A DNA stretch of 64,000 nucleotides from Sipunculus nudus. Lineage: Eukaryota > Annelida > Sipuncula > Golfingiida > Sipunculidae. The stretch lies in contig CM049317.1 in the NCBI GenBank assembly GCA_026874595.1, positions 72,315,618 through 72,379,617 on the forward strand, in the 5' to 3' direction. Below, piece after piece: positions 28,001 to 40,000 of the stretch. The notes under the pieces are model-generated. The model worked only from the letters and a program-made list of their open reading frames with translations. It searched no databases and had not been told where the DNA came from. Made by a program: the position numbers and the translations under genes. Every line of letters begins with the position of its first letter. Within the stretch, counting starts at the first letter, position 1.

Positions 28001-31000
28001 AACCAGCATGTGCCTCATTTCAAAATCATATTTTTTTATAATATATAACAGCTGAGCGCCGTGACCCATAGGTCCCTTGTTTTTATTACAAATTTATAAA
28101 ACTTGTAAAAAAATGAATCTAATAAAAACTGTTAATGGAAAAAGTGGACATGCTAAAAAAATAGGCTTATTTATAAACTTAAATGCATTATTCCCTTGAA
28201 AGTGAAATAAAGGTATTAGTCCATTCTGTCCACTTGCCTGTCCATCTGTAAATATTTCATATGCATCACAGTATCTCAAAACTTATACTGTTTTTCTTCA
28301 TGACAGTCTTGTCAGAGTATTAGTTTTGCAGTCATATATTTAGAACTTTACTATAACCAAGTAGGAGGGCCCCTTTCCTCTTAGCTTCTCATATGCTTGT
28401 ATATATGAAAAACATTACAATAGAATAATTTGCATATTTTGCATTAACTTCAGCTGAGCGCCGTGACCCATGGGTCCCTTGTTTTAAATATTATTTAAGA
28501 AAGTTTTGAGGTCTGTTTGTACTGCTATACCCCATGTCCCCCAGAATTGTTCTGCCCCTTTTAAAAATACACAGTATGGTTAGTATTATTGTACTGCATA
28601 TTACTGCTAGAACAGCAGAATAATTAATAAATTCCTATAAATAAAAAAATGGGGAATTAATGCACTATAAAGCAACATTAGTAAACAATTAATTCCTTCC
28701 AAACTGAAATTACCATATTCATAGAAAATATTATAATGAGTTCAGTCTTGATCATGATCCTGCAATTTTGAGACCATGTGAATTATATAGACATATATAC
28801 ATATATTCAATATTTTTTCATTACAGGAGAATAATATATGATGATCTGATCCACATTTCGCCATTAGAAGAAGAAAGAATGCCATACAGATTTGAAGCAA
28901 AGCCATTGCCGGTAATTAAACACTAAAGATCCTGGGTTAACATCCCACCAAGCAAAATTAGGAAATGTCAACAGAACTTAAGAATTTCACTCCCATCTTG
29001 TTTGGTATTTTCTAAGATTCACATATGTTAAACTTGAATACACCGTATTATATCTCTTGTACTTTGTAAAACCTTATTTTCAGGGTCAAGTTGAGCCGGC
29101 AGAGGGTGAAGGCCGTGGTGTGCTTATACAAATAGCAGAGAGTGCTTACCGGTTCTTTCTTGGTGCTATCGCTGGTGGTAGGTGGTTGAATCTTATACTT
29201 ATACATTCAGTGCTTAGCAAATTAAAGGCTGTACCTCAAAAGCTGTGGTCATCCTTGAAACATTTATTTATTAGTACAGTTTGTAATGAGTATAATAAAG
29301 AAAAGGCATCAGAGCTGCAATATTTAATTTATAGCATTTAAACACTGTGTTGAACAGTTTTATCCAACTATATTCTCAAATTCAATTCTTTAAAGTATGT
29401 AGATATTTCATAAAATGAAAAATTAAAATTTCAGAATCTTGATTTTTATGCCCCCGCCACAAAGTGGCCAGGGCATATAGTTTTACCCATCTCCGTCCTT
29501 CCGTCATTCCGAAATCAAACAGTTGTACGGGATTTTTTTTCGCAATGCCTGCAGATATTGGCCTGATTTTTGGTGTGTGGGCAGATATTGACCAGTTACA
29601 GATCGAGTTCGCATTTTGTCCCAGTTGACCAAGTTTTGACCGTTTTACGGCTCTTGAACAAAGAGAATTTCATGAAAAATAGAAATTTTCATGACAAATA
29701 CACATGTACAGACTTTTTTTCACAATGCCTGCAGATATTGGCCTGATTTTTGGTGCATGGGCAGATAATGACCAGTTACAGATCGAGTTCATGTTTTGTC
29801 CTAGTTGACCTACTTTTTGACTGTTTGTCGGTGCCCTAACATAGAAAATTTCATAGAAAATATAAATTTTCATGACAAGTGCACATGTACAGACTTTTTT
29901 TCGCAATGACTGCAGATACGGGCCTGACTTTTGGTGTGTGGGCAGATAATGACCATCTACAGATCAAGTTCTTGTTTTGTCCCTGTTGACCTACTTTTGA
30001 CCTTGACTGCTCCTGAATATAGAAAGTTTAATGAAAAATAGAAATTTTCATAACAAATGCATATGTATGGACTTTTTTTCCGCAATGCCTGCACTCGGAT
30101 ACCACCCTGATTTTTTATGTGTGGGCAGATAATGACCAACTACAGATCAAGTTCCGTTTCGTCCCCGTTGACCTACTTTTGACCATACGACACCTCCTGA
30201 ACTTAAAAAATTTTAATAAATTTAACAAATGTTTCTAATTTGCCCCAGGCGGGGGCATTCGTGTCGTTCCGACACATCTAGTTTTTAGCTCAGCTGACTG
30301 AAAGTCATCTGAGCTATAGCGATCACTCTTTGTCCGTCGTCCGTCTGTCCGTCTGTCCGTCCGTTAACCAGGCACAAATCGTAACCACTGGACCTAGAAC
30401 CTTGTAACTTGGGATTCTGAGAGGTCCATAAAAAATCTCCTTTGAAACCAGAAATTAGGTCTCTGTTACCCATATCCTTCGAGCTATGTGGCCCCAAAGA
30501 ACCCCCCAGAAAAGTCAAAAATTTCATACAAAAACTTCAATATCTCATTAACTACTTGACTGATAGTCATGATTTTTGGCATACATATTGATCATGAGAT
30601 GTTACATCACTTCCTGCAGACTGGTGGCGCCACCTGTATTTTTCGATTTTTTACGAATTTTTTTCTCTATTTTTGAGACCTTTAAAAATGTGAACATCTG
30701 TTAATAAGGCACAAATCATAAAGACTGGACTTAGAATCTTAATTCTTGACACACTGAGAGGTCCATGAAAAATCTTCTTGGAAACCAGAAATTAGGTCTC
30801 TGTTACTCATATCCTTTGAGCTATGGGGCCCCAAAGTACCCCCCAGAATAGTAAAAAATTTCATACAAAAACTTCAATATCTCAATAACTACATCACTGA
30901 TGGTCTTCATTTTTGGCATACATATTGATCATGAGATGTTCGATCAGTTCCTGCAGACTGGTGGCGCCACCTGTACTGTTTGATTTTTTACGATTTTTTC

Positions 31001-34000
31001 CTCTATTTTTGAGACCTTTGAGGATGCTGTCATCTGTTAGCGTGGCACAAATCGTAACGACTGGACCTAGAATCTTCATTTTCGACACACTGAGAGACCT
31101 ATGAAAAGTCTCCATGGAAACCAGAAATTAGGTCTCTGTTACCCATATCCATCGAGCTATGGGGCCCAAAATTACACCCCAGAATAGTCAAAAATTTCAT
31201 ACAAAAACTTCAATATCTCATTAACTACATCACTGATGGTCATGATTTTCGACATACATATTGATCATGAGATGTTTCATCAGTTTGTGCAGACTGGTGG
31301 CGCCACCTGTATTTTTCAATGTTCACTAATTGTTTTCTCCATTTTTGAGACCTTTAAGGATGTAGTTATCTGTCAACAGGGTACAAATCCTAACGACTTG
31401 ACCTAGAATCTTCGTTCTTGACACACAGGGAGACCCATGATAAGTCTCCATGGAAACCTGAAATTTGGTCTCTGTTACCCATATCCTTTGAGCTATGGCA
31501 CTCCAAAGTACAGCTCAGAATAATGGAAAATTTGATACAAAAGCTAAAGTATCTGAACAACTAATGCAGAGATAACCATAATTGTTTGCATGGATATTGA
31601 TCATGGAGTGTTTCATAAGTTTCTGCAGACTGGTGGCACCACCTGCATTTGTTCGTTTTTTTTTTACGAAATTTTTCTGTATTTTTGAGACCTTTAAAGA
31701 TATGAACATCTGTTAACAGGGCACAAATCATAAAAACTGGACCAAGAATCTTCATTCTTGACACACAGGGAGACCCATGAAAAGTCTCCATGGAAACTTG
31801 AAATTAGGTCTCTGTTACCCATATTCTTTAAGCTGTATGGGTCCAAAATACCCGCCCCCCCCAGAATAATGGAAAATTTGATACAAAAACTGCAGTATTT
31901 CAATAACTACAACACTGATGGTCATGATTTTCGGCATACATATTGATCATGAGCTGTTCCATCAGTTTCTGCAGACTGGGTGTGCCACCTCTATTTTTTT
32001 TTCAAATTTTTACGAATTTTTTTCTTTTTTTTTGAGACCTTTAAAGATGTGGTTATCTGTCAACAGGGTACAAATCGCAACAACTGGACCTAGAATCTTC
32101 ATTCTTGTCATGCAAGGAGGCCCATGAAAGGTGCCTGTGGAAACTTGAAATTAGGTCTCTGTTACCCATATCCTTCAAGCTATAGGACTCCGAAGTATCC
32201 CTCAGAATAATGGACAATTTGATACAAAAACTGAAGTATCTGAACAACTAATGCAGAGATCACCATGATTTTTTGCATGGATATTGACCATTAAGTGTTT
32301 TTATTAGTTTCTGCAGACTGGTGGAGCCACCTGTATTTTTGTATCCGCCAAAACGAAGTTTTGCGGATACTATGTTTTTGACCGAGTTCCTCCGCCGCGG
32401 TGGCGTTCGTTTCCAGAGAGCTCCTCGTAGACTAATGGACCCATTTTTCCCAAACTTACACCTATTATCGGGTCACATGTGAACTGGTGCCTAACCAATT
32501 TGCATTGACCTCTGACCTTTCCTCTCTATCCAGTGTCCATTTGTGGGTCTGTTTCCACTCATAAACCCTCATATCTCGGGAACCGTTTGATCGATCAGGA
32601 AATAAAATTGATACAAATGTAGCCCTTGGATTGCTTTATAACATACACAAAAAATGGTGGCGCCACCTGTAACCATGTTTGCACAGTGTCCATCTGTTCA
32701 TCTGCCTGGGGTTAAAATCACTCATATCTCTGCAGTGAATTGACTAATTCACCTGAAATTCGTCATGTGTATACATCCAGGATAGCTTTCTTGATTTTAT
32801 GACAGGTGGCGCCACCTAGGTTCACGTTCACGCTGATGACATCCAAGCTTATATCTCGGGAACCGTTTGACCGATCAGGAAATAAAATTTATACAAATGT
32901 AGCCCTTTGATAGCTCTGTAACATACACAAGAAATGGTGGCGCCACCTGTAACAATGTTTGCACAGCGTCTGTCTGTTAGTCTGCCGTGGCCTAAAATAC
33001 TCATTTCTCTGTAGTGGTTCGACATAACTGCCTAAAATTTTGCAGGTTTATACATCGTGGACAGCTTTCTTGATTTATGACAGGTGGCGCCACCTACATT
33101 CTAGTTAACGCTGGACACATCCAAGCTCATATCTCAGGAACCATTTGACCAATTGGGCCAAAATTGTGCATGTGTTTAGATCTCACATAGGTCTTTATCA
33201 TACACAAAACTGGAGGGGTTACCTGCAAAGATTTTTGCACAGTGTATGTCTGTTTGTCTGCCATGGGCAAAAATCGCTCATATACATGTAGTGGTTTGAC
33301 TTTTCTGCCTAAAATTTTGCAGGTGTATACAACTGTGACAGCTTTCTGGATTTGTGGTAGGTGGCACAACCTACATACACATTTAGGCTGCAGACATCCA
33401 TGCTAATATGCAACATACCTCACTCTATATCCCCTTGCCACTCAATCCATGCCTCACTATCCGATTTTGGCAGATACATGTAGTCACTTGTCGGTTACCC
33501 GTATTCTAGTTTTAAAAGTTTACACATTTTCTCTATTTTTGAGATATATAAATACAGACTAAATCTTGGCCTGTTGGTTAATCTGTTTGATGCTTCAGTT
33601 GAATGGGTATATACTACCATTCTGATGATAAAATTTCCTTTTGCGAATCTCTTCCCAGTCAGCTGAGCGTCATGACCCATGGGTCACTTGTTAAATAAAA
33701 ACTTTTTAACTTGGGCCCTACATACTGGCTTATTTGAAGCAGCATTTGAATAGGTAATTTACAACACATACTAGTCAGAGGGGTACCCAAATACGTTTAA
33801 CTATAACCTCAGGAAACATTGTCTGTCCTGTAAATTTGATGTCTGTTATGAATGTCAACATTCATCATTTTTTGTTTAATAACAGCGGTTGGTGCTACTG
33901 CTGTGTATCCCATTGACCTTGTGAAGACGCGTATGCAGAACCAGCGAACAGGTTCATACGTTGGAGAGTTGATGTACCGTAACAGTTTCGATTGTTTTAA

Positions 34001-37000
34001 AAAAGTGATCAGACATGAAGGTGTGTTTGGTCTGTACCGTGGCTTGGCCCCTCAGCTTGTTGGTGTCGCCCCAGAAAAAGCTATTAAACTCACGGTAATT
34101 GGTGTTTTGTCATTAATTTAAATATAAAATTAAAGGTTAAGTGACATCATATGATTATGTTTAAGGTGTTGTGAACATTCATACTTTATAAACAAATTAT
34201 TGTATACACCATTAAGGGCACACACATAAATAAATTGCTCTATAGACTCTTGGAAACAAAAAATGTGGTGGTAGCGGGCAGTTTATAAAGTTTTCATTTA
34301 CCTGATGAGACAAAGCACTTGAAATTTTGCAAGCTTGCCAGAAAAAAAAAATACAAAAATTTCTTCACATCTTGAAAAAGTGTAAATATTCAACACAAAA
34401 GTTAGTCCATTTTCCATATCTTTAAAAAATTACCCAAGAGTGCAAATTAGCAACATTATGATGGACCTGTTCCTCATTAATAAAAAAACATTTTAATGTT
34501 CCACAGAAAATGGGAGTGGCACTACCATAGAATAACTTTTTTTTATGTGGCCTAAGTAAAGCACAGTGAACGTGTTGACCATTAAGAAATTAAATTACAG
34601 ACCAGCACATTAATAGATGGGTATGCAAAGCAATGTAACATGGCTTGTGTTTATTAATTTTAGATGAATGATTTAATGAGAGACAAGCTGACTGGTAAAG
34701 ATGGAACAATTCCTTTTTGGTGTGAGATGGTCGCTGGTGGTGTGGTAAGACATCAACTTTTTTTATTACTGTTCCTTGTATTTGTTTCTCTGTATTTGTT
34801 TACATGGAACTTTAAACTGTTATTGTTCAGATTTATTTTGCATTCTTTACACTTTTAAACAGATTATATTTGATATATATTAACTCAGTTGAAATATTTC
34901 TGTGAAATGTTCAGCATTCACTTGAGGGTGAATGTTTTTATGCTATTAATGCAAGTTTTGCACATGTGCTTGTAAGTTTGTAAATAAATAGTATATATAT
35001 GTAACTCTGGTAAATACAAGTAAAAAAGGTAATAATGTAGAACAAGTATATCTCTATATATCACCAAAGTGACCCCTCCATTTTGTTAGATGAAATATTA
35101 CCAATTTCAGAGAAAAATTCTGTAAGAATAAAAATGATATCTGTGGCTCTTACAAGAATGTAAATGATTATCTTTTGCTCTGACAGGCACTTCAGCAAAT
35201 TTCAGCAGCTATAACAACTCTTGCAAGAATCAGTATAATAATGATAAAACTTTCATTGTTAATTACTGCAGCAGATGTCACCAGCTTTTGAGTATTCTTC
35301 TTTAGTGTTTTCAATACAGAAAACCGGAAATAACCACAGGGATGCAATTTTCATGAATTAAGGATGGTTGGTTTGATTTATGAAAAAAAAAAAATGCTCG
35401 TAAATATTGCATTTGATTCTTCATAAAGTTTAACATTTATACATTATTCAAAAATATGGGGTTAAGAAAGGGCATGAAAAAAACTTGATGAAAAAAAAAT
35501 AATCTACAATGTACAGTGAACAATGCCTCTTTTGAAATGACTCAAGCTAATCATTAGTTTTACTCTCTGAGTAATTTTTATGAATGCTTTGTTTGCACAC
35601 TGTTAATATGACTGCGATGAAGTGCTGGTTTGTGTAAACACAATTAAATGCGTTACTGTCTTGACCATCGACCCATGGTCAGTTTTGCCTCTCGTTGATG
35701 AGAGCAGTAATTTTCTTTAAAATTTCAATTCTAGTAAAAATAACCCCAGGCAGTTAGGGAAACTAACATACATTTCAGTTCACCAAATTTTGGTGTCGCA
35801 AAAATAACATGTTCTCCAGTAATATCTGGTCAGCTGATCAGTAAATGTGGGATCTGAGAAAAAGTCTCATGAATATGAAAACATAAAGTACTGGGTTTAA
35901 AACTAAAGACCTACCTTATGATATTGTCCAAAGCTAGAGTTATTATAATGAACTGTATATCTATATTTGTAGGCTGGTGGCAGTCAAGTTATGTTTACGA
36001 ACCCCCTAGAGATTGTCAAGATCCGCCTCCAGGTGGCAGGAGAGGTCGTCACCACTCAGAGGATCAGTGCCATCACCGTCATTAAAGAACTCGGTATCTT
36101 CGGTCTGTACAAGGTATGTTCTTTATGAAACAACAGCAAGTAAATTTCTAGTACAGATGTACTGCCTTAATACAGTGAAAACCTGTGTTATTACTCCACC
36201 CATGGGACTAGCCAGCAGTGGTCTCAATTCACAGGTGGTCTTATTAGACAAGTCAGTGAGAACAAATGTGAATGTGTAAGGTTCACTCATGGTGGTTTAA
36301 ATTAACAGTCAGTCTTAATAGACAGGTCATTAATAACCAGTGTGAGTGCGTTCAGTTCATTTAAGGTGGTCTTAATAGATGGGTGGTCTTTCAGACAGGT
36401 TCCACTAAGATTGAATTCTTGTGAGGATCTAAACAAATTCTACCTCATTATTACTGAATGTTAAAATTCATACATTTAATTTTAAATTTATATTAATTTA
36501 ATTATAACTTTACATGCTGATGCTAGTAAAAGACACTTTTCAAGTGAATTTGTTATTTGGTGTTAAGCTCCTGTGGTCTTAAAATTATCGGGTGTAGGTG
36601 ATATATCAATTGTTTACATGAATACTGACTTACCTTGGCATATTCTATGGTCGTATGGAAATATAGAAGCTGCTTACAGCAATTGATTAATAATTGATCA
36701 TCAATTACTATTTTCTTTTTTTATTTTTTTTGTTTAATTTCCAAACACTGATGGAAGTACATTTGTATTAAAAAATGTAGCTTTAAATATCATTAAAAAT
36801 CATTTGTTACTAGTGGTAGGAATCAGTTGTAAAATCATATTGGATGATTGAAAGAAATTAAAAGACCCAAGATCGATTATTAATAGATTATTTTTGTACC
36901 TTCTTTGTTACTATGAAATCTCCCGTATAGAATTCTACCTAAAATATTGACTGATTAAATTGAGTCTGACTTGTATATCATGCTGAAAGGTCAAGGTCAC

Positions 37001-40000
37001 GGCTGGGTCGTTGACACTTCTCCGCCACACAAGATCCAGTTTTAATGCTGTTTGCTACTTACTTTGTGTCCGGTCTTTCTCATATATGTCTTAGGTTTGC
37101 TTTATTCCCTGGATAATAGGACTTCTTTTCATGTGCGTAAGTAATCATTTGTGATCGATTGTGCAAAGATGCTACCAATTCAATTGATTATAACAGAAAA
37201 CTACCAATCATTGATATAATCAGTTTATTGGTAAACCACTTGTTACAGTACTATGATTACCTTATTTCATGCTTCATTTCCTCCATTGTGTTTTATTCAT
37301 TGATATAAATAGTTTTGTACCATTGTAAGTAGTGTATTGTGATATGTGTTGTAACAAGAAAATCCATCTTCATAGCCCTGCAGTTCATTATTTGCTTTAT
37401 TTACCTCCAGGGTGCGAGAGCTTGCTTCTTGAGAGACATCCCGTTTTCTGCCATCTACTTTCCTGTATATGCTCACATGAAAAAATACACAGCTGACGCC
37501 GGAGGATACAATAATCCCGGAACACTGCTCCTGTCAGCTACTATCGCAGGTAAGTTACTCAGCTGCCTCAGAAATCATTGCTAAAATTGAATTCTTTTAT
37601 AAATTAGACACATTTCTGCTCGCAAATTCTGAATCCCACTGTGCCAATACACAAGTATTGTGCTCGATTATATGTATTTTATCAATAAAGTGTCGAACAA
37701 ATTATCTCATGTCAGCTGTTTATCAAAGAAGAAACATTTAACTTAAATTATGTTCTATTCATTTACATTTTTATAAATAAAAAAAAAATAAGTGCCTTTG
37801 GCATTATTTGTTTTCAGCTGTCATATTTGAATTTTATTTCAGCAGGCAAACATTATGAAAAAAAATGTTAAAATAGTTCTGACACCATATTAACTATATT
37901 TTTAGAATTTACAGCAATTATCTGTAAATTGTCCTAATTTAAAATAATTTAAACCAAAAAGACTTTTTAAACCATTTATAGTGTAGAGGCATAGGACTGA
38001 CATAACAGCATTATTGTGTGCTGTCAGAAATTTTACTTATGAACTTGAGGAAATCTTCAGAAGATACATTCTTTTGCATATTGAATTGTTTCCTTTGGTC
38101 CCAACAAGGGGTCTCCACCTTCTGTATGATCTGTTAATTCATCAAATCCATTAAAATGTTCAATAAGTTCCTGCTTCCATACTACTTTTTTCTCCTTCAG
38201 CAGTGTCTCTTAATTCTTTCTTCCACCACCAGGTGCCCCTGCTGCATACTTTACCACCCCAGCAGACGTGATTAAGACAAGGTTACAGGTGGTGGCGAGA
38301 GCGGGACAGACCACATACAGCGGAGTGTTTGATTGTGCCAGAAAAATCTGGAAGGAGGAAGGTGGGAGGGCTTTCTGGAAGGGAGGACCAGGTTAGTACT
38401 CTAACAGTGATTGACATTATGTTTGTTAGGATCGACACTAGAATTATAACATAAATGTTAAGGCTAGAAAAAGGTTGGTCTCTCAGGCACATCCACCGCA
38501 CGATCCACCTCAATAAAAAATTTTAGGGACCCACTTGAAAAGAACTTTAGTAATTGCCTTGTCCATCCGCCCTTCCCTCTTGTCTGTCACCGTGACTGAC
38601 AGTGATGCTTTCTTTGGCGTGGATTATCTCAAAACAGAATTCATTGATTTTCTGAAGTTTGTGTCTTTGCAACTAAATATAAATTTTACTGGTTTTCTCA
38701 TTACAAGAAATGCAAGTGGGTACACCTTGTTAAAACATATTCACATTAATTTACATTACCAAGTTTGGGTTTTGTTAGGGTAACTTGGCAACTTTATGTT
38801 AATTTCACTGATTTTCCATTTACAAAAATGCAAGGTAGCCATACTTTGCTGAAACACGTTAATTTACATTTACATGGTCTGAAGTTTTGGGTTTTCAGGG
38901 CTTCTTAACAACTTGATATAAATTTCACTGGGTTTCTGTATACAAAAACTGCAAAGAAGCTATACTATGATAAAAGAAATTATGTTATTTCTTGGTAATA
39001 TTATTCAAAGATACATCAGCTTGATATGTGGTCTTATGTCACTGTTCACATGTGCAGATTATAGTGTCTAAGATCAGGAATACAGTGAAGGGCAAAAGTA
39101 ACTGGATTTTGTTTCCGTTGTTCGCAGCCCGTATATTCCGGTCAGCTCCCCAGTTTGGGTCTAGTTAGGGTAACTTTGTAACTATTGTTTGCCTTGTTCA
39201 CAGCCCGTATATTCCCGTCAGCTCCCCAGTTTGGGTCTAGTTAGGGTAACTTTGTAACTATTGTTTGCCTTGTTCACAGCCCGTATATTCCGGTCAGCTC
39301 ACCAGTTTGGGTCTATTTAGGGTAACTTTGTAACTATTGTTTGCCTTGTTCACAGCCTGTATATTCCGGTCAGCTCACCAGTTTGGGTCTAGTTAGGGTA
39401 ACTTTGTAACTATTGTTTGCCTTGTTCACAGCCCGTATATTCCGATCAGCTCCCCTGTTTGGGTCTAGTTAGGGTAACTTTGTAACTATTGTTTGCCTTG
39501 TTCACAGCCCGTATATTCCGGTCAGCTCCCCAGTTTGGTGTTACATTGATGACCTATGAATTACTGCAGAGGGTCTTCTACATTGACTTTGGAGGAAGGT
39601 ATGTTCATAATTCACTTTATTTAACAACATTTTAAGAAAAAGTTATATTCAGAAAATTAAGTAATTGTTAAATTCAATGTGTAGTTCTTAAAATGTTATA
39701 GAATGTAAAAACTTTTGAATGAACATAAATATACTGGTTTCAGTTATTTTTAAGTTCTATATGATGTTTATTGTAATGATTTCCAACAGATACTTGTCTT
39801 AGTTTGCTTGTCTAGGTAATTGTTCTGTTTAGTTTGGGAAAAACATTCTTTAATAGTATTTGGTGGGTGATTATACAGAGGTTATTATGAAGATTAGACC
39901 GAAAGCTTTACTTGTATAAAATTTGAGTAATTAGACAAAGAAAAAAAGAAATGAATGAAAACAGTAATTCAACATATCTGTGTTAGAAATAGCAAATATT

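Larger units (their letters stand above)
30287..33692 (+). mobile_element. Family A element, copy 5, complete, with a nested element
   Basis: 5' hairpin from AGCTCAGCTGACTG (30287). The 3' arm CAGTCAGCTGAGCG is followed by the palindrome GACCCATGGGTC (33674-33685) and ACTTGTT. Inside are an array of ~336-bp units (30370-32340) and an inserted family D element (32341-33509). Family A sequence resumes after it with CTCTATTTTTGAGA. No transposase or Rep coding is seen. Confidence 0.75.

Noticed and set aside
39100-39540. CRISPR-like or telomere-like array
   Set aside because: There are no variable spacers between identical repeats, the unit contains a splice acceptor and exon start, and TTAGGG occurs only once per unit by chance.
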